DNA of 64,000 nt, from contig JAOSKM010000003.1 of NCBI GenBank assembly GCA_027493625.1, forward strand, positions 496,001 through 560,000, given 5' to 3'. This stretch comes from Planctomycetota bacterium (GTDB lineage Bacteria; Planctomycetota; UBA8742; UBA2392). Both the position numbers and the translations under genes were made by a program. Within the stretch, counting starts at the first letter, position 1. Each line of letters begins with the position of its first letter. This document shows, piece by piece, positions 26,876 to 34,821 of this stretch. Below the pieces are notes generated by a model. The model ran no database searches, was not told the DNA's origin, and was given only the letters and a program-made list of their open reading frames with translations.

Positions 26876-28258
26876 CTACTGCTGTTTCGGGTCGGGCTCG
26901 CCCAGCTCGATCAGTTTCTGGCGCGCCTTCTCGGCCAGGTCGCCTTCGCCCTGCATGGCGTCATAGCAGGCGCGGTAGTTGGTCACCGCGTCCGGCTTGT
27001 TGTTGTCGCGCTCAAAGCTCACGGCCAGGTAGAACAGCCCCACCGGCGATTCCGGGATCAGCGCCAGCGCGTTCTTCAGCCGCGCCTGCGCCACCGCGTT
27101 GTCGTTGCGCTGGATCGCCACCAGGCCGCCCATGAAGTTGGGCCAGAAGGTGCCGGACTCCAGCCGCAGCGCCTTGCCGATCGAGTCCTCGGCCGCCTGG
27201 TAATCCGTAAGGTAGTAGTGCGCCTGCGCCACGTTGACGTGCAGGATCGCGTGGTCGGGCTGCTTTGCCGCCGCAGCCTGGTAGTAGCTCAGGGCGCTGC
27301 GGTACTTCGGCGCCGCGGCCTGGTGCCCCCCGCTCTCGTACAGCTTGAAGGCCTCGGCCATCTCGGCATCGCCCTGGTCGGCCAGGTCGTAGGCGGCCTG
27401 GGCGGCACGCATTTCGACCATGGCAGTGGTGAACTGCTGCTCGTTGCGCACGTAACCGCCCTGGGCGGCGTCGGGGTATTCCTTGTTCAACTGGTCCGTC
27501 AGGTACTTCACGCGGTTGCCCGGGTCCGGGTGCGTGGACAGGAACTCGGGCCCGCCGCCGCCGTGCTCCTGGGTGTAATCGTTCAGCATCTGCATCACGC
27601 CGATCACGCCCGCCGGGTCGTAACCCGCGCGCGCGGCGAAGCGCATGCCGAAGTGGTCGGACTCTTCCTCGTTGCCGCGGCTGTACTTCATGGCCAGCAA
27701 CTGCACGGCCACCATGCCCACCACCGCCACGCCCTGTGTTTCCTCGACCGAAGCCAGCAGCGCCACCGGAATCAGCATCAGCATCACCTCGGTCATGCGT
27801 TCGACGCTGTGGCGCGCGAACACGTGGGTGACCTCATGGCCCAGCAGGCCGGCCAGCTCGGCCTCGTCCTTGATGCGGTTCAGGATGCCGCGCGTGACAA
27901 ACACGTGGCCGCCGGGCAGGGCAAAGGCGTTGATCATGCTGTGGTTGACGACGTAGAACTTGAACTCCCAGTCGGGGAACTCGGCTTCTTCCTTCAGGCG
28001 CGTGCGCCCGGCCGCCACCACCTTCTGGCCCACGCCGTTGACGTAATCCTGAGTTGAGCGGTCGGGGTACAGGCCTCCGAGTTCCGCGAGGATGGGCTGT
28101 ACGTTTTCGTCGCCCATGCGCTTTTCGTCTTCGTAACTGTACAGGTTTACGGTGGTCTTGCCGGTCAGCGGGTCAATCTGGCAGGAAGCCACGAAGGCCG
28201 AAGTCGCGATCAACAGCAGGATCAGCGGGTGAGTGATGCGGCGGACAAGGGCGTTCAT
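26876..28258 (-). CDS. M48-family metalloprotease lipoprotein with TPR tail
   Basis: 460 residues from ATG 28258 (GGAG six bases upstream; the frame extends 24 codons further without a site). Lipoprotein signal ends 'SAFVASC'. The M48 zinc-protease domain has HEVTH at 141-145 ('LLGHEVTHVFARHS') and the third-ligand region 'RGNEEESDHFGMRFAARAGY'. TPR-like repeats (~320-440: 'HAILHVNVAQAHYYLTDYQ', 'SPVGLFYLAVSFERDNN') form the tail. This is the BepA/YfgC layout. Such proteins degrade or assemble outer-membrane proteins in the periplasm. It probably shares envelope-stress logic with the sigma/anti-sigma pair upstream. Confidence 0.9.
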   Translation of the reverse strand: MNALVRRITHPLILLLIATSAFVASCQIDPLTGKTTVNLYSYEDEKRMGDENVQPILAELGGLYPDRSTQDYVNGVGQKVVAAGRTRLKEEAEFPDWEFKFYVVNHSMINAFALPGGHVFVTRGILNRIKDEAELAGLLGHEVTHVFARHSVERMTEVMLMLIPVALLASVEETQGVAVVGMVAVQLLAMKYSRGNEEESDHFGMRFAARAGYDPAGVIGVMQMLNDYTQEHGGGGPEFLSTHPDPGNRVKYLTDQLNKEYPDAAQGGYVRNEQQFTTAMVEMRAAQAAYDLADQGDAEMAEAFKLYESGGHQAAAPKYRSALSYYQAAAAKQPDHAILHVNVAQAHYYLTDYQAAEDSIGKALRLESGTFWPNFMGGLVAIQRNDNAVAQARLKNALALIPESPVGLFYLAVSFERDNNKPDAVTNYRACYDAMQGEGDLAEKARQKLIELGEPDPKQQ

Positions 28259-28328
28259 GCGGATCTCCGTCATTTGTGCAAGTATGTTTAACAACCGCAG
28301 CGGCGGGGGAAAGCGGCATCGCGCAGGC

Positions 28329-28366
28329 AAAACGCACGGGGTGGACGCGGCCGTCCACCCCGTGCG
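28329..28366 (-). terminator. Strong terminator after the anti-sigma gene
   Basis: 15-bp perfect stem (28333-28347 with 28352-28366, loop of 4). On the minus strand it is followed by TTTTG. It separates the sigma/anti-sigma unit from the M48 gene. Confidence 0.8.
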
Positions 28367-28381
28367 CGAATGGATCTGCGC

Positions 28382-29809
28382 CTAGTCGTCGCTGCGCGTT
28401 TCGCGGATGATCTTCACTTTAACCTGCTTGTCGCCGGAGCCGGTGGCGTCAGCCTGTGAGCCGGCCAGCCGCAGGCGGCCCTGCTCATCGCGCTCGAACT
28501 GGATGCCGTCGAACTGCTCGCGGAACCTGGCAGGCAGCAGCTCGCGCAGATCCTCGGCCGTGGCAGCCTTGTAGGTCACGGAGCTGCGTTTTTCCTGCAC
28601 GGTGGCCGAGATGGTCTCGCCGTCCGTGGTTACCTGCAGCGTCGAGCCGCCGACCACCAGCAGCACGACGTCGTGCACGACCGTACGCTCGATTTCAATC
28701 TGCATGCCGCGCAGGAACAGCTCCAGCTGCTGCATCTCCTGGCGCACGTCACGCATGCGTTCGCCGTTGTGCTCGCGCATGCGTTTTTCGAAGTCCTCGA
28801 TGCGTGGGCGCATGCGCTCGAAGTGCCTGCGCATGGCCTCTTCATTGAGCAGGGCGACCTCGTCCGGCGCGCCGTCTTCGCTGTACCACACCTTCGCGCC
28901 GATCTGCAGTTCACCGCCGTCGGCCTCGATCACCTGGAACTTGTCCGCGTCCCACTCGACCTTCTCGCCGTTCTTCAGGGGCACGTAGCCGAAGCCGCGC
29001 TGGCTGGCCTTCAGCACCACGTCGCCGTCCAGCACCTGCGCGTTCAAACGGTGCGGGCTCGACCACGCCCGCAGGTTCCGGGACGCCACCTCACCCGACT
29101 CGCACTCGAGGCGGAGGCGCGCGCCCGGCAACGCATAGAAACCCGTTTCGCCGGCCCGCACCACGGCCGAGTCAAGCTCGCCTTTGCCGTGCAGCATGAT
29201 CACCACCGGCGCGCCGCTCTCACCGTTTTCGAGCGCGATGCGGAACACCGCGCCCTGCTCGAGCTGCACCTTGCTGCCGTCCGCCAGCGTGAAGCTGAGC
29301 TGTTTCGCGTCACCGGCCATCACCCACTCGTCCATGGGAAGTGCTTCGGCCGGTTTCCATTCGCCTTCCGTATTCCGTGCGTACACCACGCCCTGATCCA
29401 CGGTGGCCGGCGCGCGGTCCGCTTCGGCGACCGGCAGCACCTCATCCCGCGCTTCGCCGGGCTTGATGATGAAGAACAGGCCCACCGCCACCGCCAGCAC
29501 CGCCGCGACTTCCGCCATCAGCACCCAGCGCGGCAGGCGCAACAGCCGGCCGCGCTTTTCGGCGGGCGCTTCGGCTTCGATGGCTCCCAGCATGCGGAGT
29601 GTGTTTTCCAGGGCGCGGGCTTCGGCAGCGCCGGAGCGCGCGTCGCGCACGATGGCTTCGCGCACGTTCGCCTGCTCGTCACGGTAGGCATCGTAAATCG
29701 CGCGGCAGGCGTCGCACCCGGCCAGGTGAGTGAGCAGGCTTTCGCGCTCCGCGCCTTCCACCAGCCCGTAGGCCAGCGCCGTGATGTCATGCTCTTCGGG
29801 GTGCTGCAT
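28382..29809 (-). CDS. Zinc-finger anti-sigma factor with FecR-like periplasmic domain
   Basis: 475 residues, GGAG seven bases before ATG. The N-terminus has an anti-sigma zinc-finger pattern: His in 'EEHDITALAYG', then 'LLTHLAGCDACRAIYDAY' (HxxxCxxC). A membrane helix lies at ~94-116 ('VLMAEVAAVLAVAVGLFFII'). Outside is a FecR-like beta domain ('ADGSKVQLEQGAVFRIALEN'), then a helical, charged region (~320-370) and a C-terminal beta part. It should hold the ECF sigma factor encoded 10 bases upstream at the membrane and release it on an envelope signal. Confidence 0.88.
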   Translation of the reverse strand: MQHPEEHDITALAYGLVEGAERESLLTHLAGCDACRAIYDAYRDEQANVREAIVRDARSGAAEARALENTLRMLGAIEAEAPAEKRGRLLRLPRWVLMAEVAAVLAVAVGLFFIIKPGEARDEVLPVAEADRAPATVDQGVVYARNTEGEWKPAEALPMDEWVMAGDAKQLSFTLADGSKVQLEQGAVFRIALENGESGAPVVIMLHGKGELDSAVVRAGETGFYALPGARLRLECESGEVASRNLRAWSSPHRLNAQVLDGDVVLKASQRGFGYVPLKNGEKVEWDADKFQVIEADGGELQIGAKVWYSEDGAPDEVALLNEEAMRRHFERMRPRIEDFEKRMREHNGERMRDVRQEMQQLELFLRGMQIEIERTVVHDVVLLVVGGSTLQVTTDGETISATVQEKRSSVTYKAATAEDLRELLPARFREQFDGIQFERDEQGRLRLAGSQADATGSGDKQVKVKIIRETRSDD

Positions 29810-29819
29810 GGTGTTTCTC

Positions 29820-30332
29820 CTACTTCGCCAGCTTTGCCCTCAGTCCTTCCAGGGCGCGATGGACGGTTACGCGCACGGCCGTTTCCTTCATGTCCTCCAG
29901 CTCGGCGATCTCGGCGCTGGTGAGCTGGCCGAAGAAGCGCAGCTCCAGGATGCGCCGGGCGCGGTCGGGCAGTTTCTCCAGTTCGCGCCGCACCAGCTCA
30001 AGGTTCTCTTCGTGGGCCAGCTTCTCCAGCGCGACTTCCGTGGCGCTGCGGCCGCCCTCGGGATCCGGCATGTCGGCCACGGTGGTGTGCTTCTTGCGAG
30101 TGCGCGCAATTTCCACGCAGACGTTGTGGGCTATGCCGAACAGCCACTTGCGCGCGTCGCGGCTGGGGTCGTAGCTGTCGAAGTACTTAAATGCGCGCAT
30201 GAATGTCTCTTGAAGGGCGTCATCCGCTTCCGAGTCGCTGCCCAGGCGGCGCCGGCAATAGCCGAACAAGGGGCCGTGATGCAACACGGCCAGCCTGCTC
30301 AACTCGGAGCGCCTGTCGGTTTCTGAACCCAT
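29820..30332 (-). CDS. ECF-family RNA polymerase sigma factor
   Basis: 170 residues. Region 2 shows 'GYCRRRLGSDSEADDALQET', 'MRAFKYFDSYDPSRDARKWL' and 'GIAHNVCVEIAR'. Region 4 shows 'LEKLPDRARRILELRFFGQL' and the HTH 'TSAEIAELEDMKETAVRVTV'. The two are joined by a short linker. It is transcribed with its anti-sigma gene. The upstream region shared with the divergent gene contains a palindrome around a TATACT box. Confidence 0.93.
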   Translation of the reverse strand: MGSETDRRSELSRLAVLHHGPLFGYCRRRLGSDSEADDALQETFMRAFKYFDSYDPSRDARKWLFGIAHNVCVEIARTRKKHTTVADMPDPEGGRSATEVALEKLAHEENLELVRRELEKLPDRARRILELRFFGQLTSAEIAELEDMKETAVRVTVHRALEGLRAKLAK

Positions 30333-30337
30333 CTATC

Positions 30338-30365
30338 CCCCCGCGTCACCTATACTACGCGGGGG
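30338..30365. promoter_or_regulatory. Palindrome in divergent promoter region
   Basis: CCCCCGCG (30338-30345) and CGCGGGGG (30358-30365) flank TCACCTATACTA. The enclosed TATACT could be the -10 of the rightward gene, and its complement carries TAGTAT for the sigma gene. The G-runs also serve as the ribosome sites of both genes. Confidence 0.45.
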
Positions 30366-30368
30366 AAC

Positions 30369-31100
30369 ATGGGACCGTTACGCACAATCTGCATTCTCGC
30401 GCTGCTGAGCTGCGCCGCCACCTGCGGCGCGAACGGCGATCTGCCTCCTGACCCTGCCGCGCCCGCTGAGCGCGATCCCCTGAGGCTGCCTGTGCTGATC
30501 GATGCCGCCTACAACTGGCGCGTGCAGCCGACTCAGGGCTGGCACGGTGTCGACGCCATGCTGCGCCTTCCGCTTGACAGGCTGGGCGTGCCGCACGGGA
30601 GGTACCACCAGCTTGCAATCGCGGGGTTGTTTGAAACTGGTTACGCCTACAACCCGAACCCGACACGCGCCGGCGTCATGCTCGGCTACTCCTGGGGCGT
30701 CGATACGTATGAGAAGGGAGACGACTCCCACTGGCGGCTCTTCGGGATGGACCAGGGATTTCCTGTTAGCAGGACCCCCGTTTTTTCGTACGGCCTGCAG
30801 ATGCTGGCCGGGTTCCATTCATCCGTGGGAACGGGCGGATCAGCTCGGGAACCGCGAAGTGTCGATGCGTTCAGGCTTGAGATTCGGGGGGCCGTCGGAG
30901 CGGTGGGCCTGCAACCGGAGACTCGGCTGGCCGTGCACCTCAATCTGCGAACCGGCCGATTCGTCGATGGTGAGTTCTACACGGGACTGCTGGCCGGCCG
31001 ACCCATGTTGCCGCTGGGCATACGACTGGGCTGGGGCTACCTGTTCACGCAGCGCGGAGGAGGGGGATTCTTCGTGCTCGGCTTCGTGGTGGCGTTCTGA
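30369..31100 (+). CDS. Exported protein, probable lipoprotein or small outer-membrane barrel
   Basis: 243 residues. Signal 'MGPLRTICILALLSCAATCG' has a possible lipobox LLSC. The mature part alternates short hydrophobic strands and Gly/Arg turns ('YHQLAIAGLFETGYAYNPNP', 'RAGVMLGYSWGVDTYEKG', 'LGIRLGWGYLFTQRGGGGFF') and ends in an aromatic residue, 'LGFVVAF'. This is typical of outer-membrane beta-barrels. No family recognised. It is divergent from the ECF sigma gene and could be a target of it. Confidence 0.7.
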   Translation: MGPLRTICILALLSCAATCGANGDLPPDPAAPAERDPLRLPVLIDAAYNWRVQPTQGWHGVDAMLRLPLDRLGVPHGRYHQLAIAGLFETGYAYNPNPTRAGVMLGYSWGVDTYEKGDDSHWRLFGMDQGFPVSRTPVFSYGLQMLAGFHSSVGTGGSAREPRSVDAFRLEIRGAVGAVGLQPETRLAVHLNLRTGRFVDGEFYTGLLAGRPMLPLGIRLGWGYLFTQRGGGGFFVLGFVVAF

Positions 31101-31149
31101 TCGGTTTGCACGCATGCGCACCCGCCGACGGCCATGCCACCGGGACTGA

Positions 31150-31434
31150 TCAGGGCGCGATCGCCGCTTCGATGCGGGAGGCCAGCTCGAAGTCCTTGGC
31201 CGTCACGCCGCCGGCGTCGTGGGTGCTGAGGCGGATCAGCACCTGGTTGTAGACGTTGGTCCATTCCGGGTGGTGGTCCAGGGCGTCGGCCGCTTCCGCC
31301 ACCTTCTGCATGAACGCCCAGGCTTGCTTGAAGTCCTTGAATTGAAAAGACTTAACCAGGCCGTCGTCCTCGAACTCCCAGCCCGAAAGCTTCTGCAATG
31401 CCGCCTGGATCTCTGCCGCCGTTGCCTTGTCCAT
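31150..31434 (-). CDS. phhB: Pterin-4a-carbinolamine dehydratase
   Basis: 94 residues. The family signature is intact: 'LDHHPEWTNVYNQVLIRLST' followed by 'HDAGGVTAKDFELASRIE', including the catalytic His-His-Pro and the later His and Asp. It dehydrates 4a-hydroxytetrahydrobiopterin-type intermediates in aromatic amino acid hydroxylation and related pterin recycling. The ATG follows the upstream stop by one base, so it is expressed with the 31436 gene. No phenylalanine hydroxylase lies here. Confidence 0.94.
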   Translation of the reverse strand: MDKATAAEIQAALQKLSGWEFEDDGLVKSFQFKDFKQAWAFMQKVAEAADALDHHPEWTNVYNQVLIRLSTHDAGGVTAKDFELASRIEAAIAP

Positions 31435-31435
31435 C

Positions 31436-32410
31436 TCACTCCCCGCTTCCGAACCCTGCCAGCGCTACCTCACCCGACTTCAGCCGCAGCGCGGCCGTCA
31501 CCGCGTCTTTCCCGCCGGCGCGTACACGCACACTTACCCCCGCGTCGGTGCGCGATGGCACCGAAGCTGGTCGCGCCCCCTGCCGCGCCTGCTTGAGCTG
31601 CTCAAACACCGCGGCCCAGAAGGCTTCGCGCCGCGCCGGGTCGGCATCCGCGGCCTCGAGAGCCTTGTACTCTGGGTCGCCGGTCAGGTGGGGCTTCAGG
31701 GCTTCCAGGCGCTTGGCGCGTTCCACCTGCGGCTTCACCCCGGCGGCCAGCTTCTCGAGCAGCGCGGCGCAGGCGCCGGTTTCGGCTTCGAACAGGTTCA
31801 CCAGCGCGGCGTCGAAGTCGAAGGCCGGCCGTTCAAGCTCAGGCAACTCGCGGTCGGCGGGGTCGCGCCCGACCAGGTAGTCGATGGCCTCGAGGTTCAG
31901 CATCGCGGTGCGCAGCTCGCCGCCGCCGAAATAGGGGGCCATGCCCGAGATCGGCGCTGCCGCCACTCCATCCAGCGCCACCTGCAGCGTGCAGATGCGC
32001 CACTGCTTCTCCACAAGCCGCCACTCCACCCGCACCTGGGCGCTTGAGCGCAAAGCCAGCGGCCAGTGAGCATCCACGGTCGCGAACTCGGCATTGTCCG
32101 GCAGGTTTTCCACGTCCGGGGTGGCGGCCAGTGCCGCGAAGAACAGCTTGCCGACCCGCGTGTTGCGGTGGCGGGCGATAGCGCTGATCCGCTGCTGGAA
32201 GGCGGCGTTCTCGTCTTCGTCGGCGGGTTGGTTCAGCAGTGCGGCCTGGATTGGCTCGAGCGCGGCGGCGAAGCCTTCGGAGTTAATGTCCTCAAGGGCG
32301 GGGTTTTTCAGCGCCTCCGCCAGGGCAACGACCGATAACGAAGAGGCGAACAGCGGCGTTGCCGAAAGGGCGAAGCAGAAAAATATCACAGTGCATGTGG
32401 TGCGGTTCAT
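31436..32410 (-). CDS. Exported hypothetical protein
   Basis: 324 residues from ATG 32410, giving a signal peptide 'MNRTTCTVIFFCFALSATPL' cleaved near 'FASS'; the frame extends 21 codons upstream without a better start. The rest is mainly helical and Ala/Glu-rich with a beta section around 'AQVRVEWRLVEKQWRICTLQ'. No recognised motif. Coupled to phhB by adjacency only. Confidence 0.65.
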   Translation of the reverse strand: MNRTTCTVIFFCFALSATPLFASSLSVVALAEALKNPALEDINSEGFAAALEPIQAALLNQPADEDENAAFQQRISAIARHRNTRVGKLFFAALAATPDVENLPDNAEFATVDAHWPLALRSSAQVRVEWRLVEKQWRICTLQVALDGVAAAPISGMAPYFGGGELRTAMLNLEAIDYLVGRDPADRELPELERPAFDFDAALVNLFEAETGACAALLEKLAAGVKPQVERAKRLEALKPHLTGDPEYKALEAADADPARREAFWAAVFEQLKQARQGARPASVPSRTDAGVSVRVRAGGKDAVTAALRLKSGEVALAGFGSGE

Positions 32411-32497
32411 GGTGAAGTCCCGCAAAACAACCCGAACAGCGGCAGGATAGCCGCCCGCAGGCCAGCTTGCCATGCGTCTTTGCCCTTGTCGAAACGA

Positions 32498-32528
32498 TTG
32501 TAACGTGATTCAATTCGATAGGTTATAG
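32498..32528 (+). promoter_or_regulatory. Weak candidate promoter
   Basis: TTGTAA (32498-32503) and TTATAG (32523-32528) with a long 19-bp spacer, in an AT-rich patch upstream of the coiled-coil gene. Confidence 0.3.
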
Positions 32529-32602
32529 CCTCCGAGTCTTGTCGATTGCAGCTGAGTGGTCGGGGCGGCCGGCAGTCGGGCCCGCATTGATGGCAGGTGC
32601 TC

Positions 32603-33817
32603 ATGGCGGAAACTGAAGGAAGTGTTGACTACGCGAACCTGATCCGCGCGCAAACGCGGCAGGTCGACATTGACGCGTTCAAAGAACGCGGCATGAAGAA
32701 AGTTAATGTCATCAACGCCAAGAAGATCAACGAACTGATCTCGCAGGCGGTGACGAACATTATCGGCAAGATGGAAGACGCCGATATCCAGACGATCAAG
32801 GACGACAAAGCCCAGATCGTCATGGACTCCATGGCCGAGTTCAAGCGCCTGTTCGCTGAGCAGAAGAAGGAACAGGAACAGCAGAGCAGCCTGCAGGAAG
32901 AACTGGCCATGCTGCGCGAGCAGATGGCCAAGGGCGCCAGCGAGGGCAAGTCCGCCAGCTCGACGCAGATGCAGAACGTCAGCGACGAGATCGCAGAGCT
33001 CAAGGCGTTCATGATCAACCAGGCCAGCAAGAGCCAGGGCGCGGAAATGACCCGCACCGCCATGCTGGAGCAGCAGCAGGCGCTGCTGGAAGATCACTTC
33101 AACGACCTGAAGGCCGTGCTGGCCACGTCGGGCAACAGCTCGGCCCAGGCCGCCATCGCCGAAGACAACACCAAGAAGGCGCTGGAGGAGGTGGTCGACA
33201 AGATGACCAGCCTGCTCGAAGAGCAGGACAAGCGCCGCAACGGGGCCACCACCGACACCATCATGAAGGTGCTGACCGAGTTGAAGGACGACCTGGCCAA
33301 GCGCTTCGATGACCTGACCGGCGCGATCAAGCACTCCAACACCGACGCCCTGAAGTCCGAACTGGGCGCCCTGCGTGAAGACATCAAGAAGGCCAACGCC
33401 CAGGAACTGAAGGCCGAGATCACCGCCCTGCGCGACGACCTGGCCGAGAAAACCGTGGCAGCGGGCGCCGCCAACACCGAGGCCCTGCAGGCCCAGATGG
33501 CCAAGATGCAGGAGATGCTGGAGAAGGGCGGCGGCGGAGGCGGCGGTATCGGCAACATCGACATGAACGCCGTGATCGACAAGCTTGAGGGCTCCCTGTC
33601 CAAGAAGCTGGCCGCCGCGGGCATCGGCAAGGAAGAAGTCACGGCCGAAAACGCACTGGCCGCGTCGGGTGTGATGCTGGGCGCCGCGTTCCGCAACATG
33701 GACAACATCGAGTCGAACATCGGCAGCCTGGACGCCAAGAAGTCGGTCGACAAGGAAGGCGGCAAGAAGGCCAAAGGCGCGCTGGACGCCCTCAAGAAAC
33801 TCAAGGGCAAAGGCTAG
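32603..33817 (+). CDS. Long coiled-coil protein
   Basis: 404 residues from ATG 32603. After ~60 residues ('RQVDIDAFKERGMKKVNVIN') comes nearly continuous heptad-like helix (~75-320), rich in Glu, Lys, Gln and Ala ('KEQEQQSSLQEELAMLREQM', 'LKDDLAKRFDDLTGAIKHSN'). A Gly7 break near 312-318 precedes a C-terminal helical domain and a Lys-rich tail. No signal peptide or membrane helix, so it is cytoplasmic. It may be a structural or scaffold protein. It is closed by its own terminator and its neighbours do not reveal a role. Confidence 0.75.
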   Translation: MAETEGSVDYANLIRAQTRQVDIDAFKERGMKKVNVINAKKINELISQAVTNIIGKMEDADIQTIKDDKAQIVMDSMAEFKRLFAEQKKEQEQQSSLQEELAMLREQMAKGASEGKSASSTQMQNVSDEIAELKAFMINQASKSQGAEMTRTAMLEQQQALLEDHFNDLKAVLATSGNSSAQAAIAEDNTKKALEEVVDKMTSLLEEQDKRRNGATTDTIMKVLTELKDDLAKRFDDLTGAIKHSNTDALKSELGALREDIKKANAQELKAEITALRDDLAEKTVAAGAANTEALQAQMAKMQEMLEKGGGGGGGIGNIDMNAVIDKLEGSLSKKLAAAGIGKEEVTAENALAASGVMLGAAFRNMDNIESNIGSLDAKKSVDKEGGKKAKGALDALKKLKGKG

Positions 33818-33845
33818 CCGGATTCAGGATTCCGAATTCAGGATT

Positions 33846-33877
33846 GAGCCCGCCGGCAGGCGGGCTCCTTCGTTTTC
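33846..33877 (+). terminator. Rho-independent terminator
   Basis: Perfect 9-bp stem GAGCCCGCC/GGCGGGCTC (33846-33867), followed by CTTCGTTTTC. A GATTCAGGATT direct repeat lies just before it. Confidence 0.75.
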
Positions 33878-33924
33878 GTCTCTCTTGCCATGGGTAGCTC
33901 TGCTGCCGGGTTGTTGCGAATCAA

Positions 33925-33944
33925 CCCAGCCCTGGCGGGCTGGG
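33925..33944 (-). terminator. Hairpin after the ZIP transporter gene
   Basis: 8-bp perfect stem CCCAGCCC/GGGCTGGG (loop of 4), 14 bases past the stop. On the minus strand it is followed by TTGATT. Confidence 0.5.
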
Positions 33945-33958
33945 CTTTGAGTTGCTGC

Positions 33959-34690
33959 CTACCCCAGCGCCAGCAGGCTTAGCGCCATCGCCGCGATGCC
34001 GGTGGCTGTGCCGTAGACCGGCGCCGGGCCCCGGGTGGCGCGGCGCGCGGCCGGCAGCAGCTCGGCCAGGCTCAGCCACACCATGATCCCACCCACCAGC
34101 GCCAGCATGCCGCCGATCACCGGCGCGCTCAGCCACGCCACAAACAGCCAGGCGATGAGGGCGCCCACGGCCTCGGCCAGTCCCGCCACGGCCGCGAACG
34201 CCAGCGCCTTAGCCCGTGACGCGCCGCCGGCCAGCATGGGGGAAACCACGGCGATCCCCTCCGGGATGTTGTGCAGGGCGATCGCCAGGGCGATCACCAG
34301 CCCGGCCTCGGGCGAAGCCAGCGCCGACACGAACGGCGCCGCGCCCTCCGGCAGGTTGTGCAGCCCGATCGCCAGCGCCACCAGCAGGCCCACGCGCGAG
34401 TGACGGCCGCGGTCGGGCGCCAGCTTTTCCAGCCCGGCCTGCATGGCAACCACCAGCAACGCGCCCGCGCCGGCCAGGAACAGGACCGGCCACCAGGCTC
34501 CCAGGTTGGCGGCGGCCTCGGGCAGGATTTCCCACAGGCTGACCAGCAGCATGGCGCCGGCGGCAAAGGCCAGAGAGCCCGCCAGCAGTCGGGGCGAGTG
34601 TTCGCGCTGCAGCAGGGCCAGACCCGCGCCGGCCAGGGTGGCCAGGCCGGCGAGAGAGGCGAGCAGGAAGGCGAACAGTTCGGCGGACAC
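33959..34690 (-). CDS. ZIP-family metal transporter
   Basis: 243 residues with about eight membrane helices. The two metal-site helices carry 'HNLPEGAAPF' and 'HNIPEGIAVVSP', the signature of ZupT/GufA-type ZIP proteins. A glutamate-bearing helix 'VAGLAEAVGALIAWLF' follows. It imports divalent metals such as zinc or iron across the inner membrane; specificity is not readable. It appears monocistronic. Confidence 0.9.
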   Translation of the reverse strand: MSAELFAFLLASLAGLATLAGAGLALLQREHSPRLLAGSLAFAAGAMLLVSLWEILPEAAANLGAWWPVLFLAGAGALLVVAMQAGLEKLAPDRGRHSRVGLLVALAIGLHNLPEGAAPFVSALASPEAGLVIALAIALHNIPEGIAVVSPMLAGGASRAKALAFAAVAGLAEAVGALIAWLFVAWLSAPVIGGMLALVGGIMVWLSLAELLPAARRATRGPAPVYGTATGIAAMALSLLALG

Positions 34691-34821
34691 GGCGAGACTC
34701 CTGTTGCGACTGAGTCTCAGTATATGTTCTGCGCCCGCAGCATGTCAACACCCGCAACAGGCCGACGCACGAGCATACGCCGTGGCGCTTCGGGCCTGCT
34801 TCGCGGGCACTCGACGCAGCG

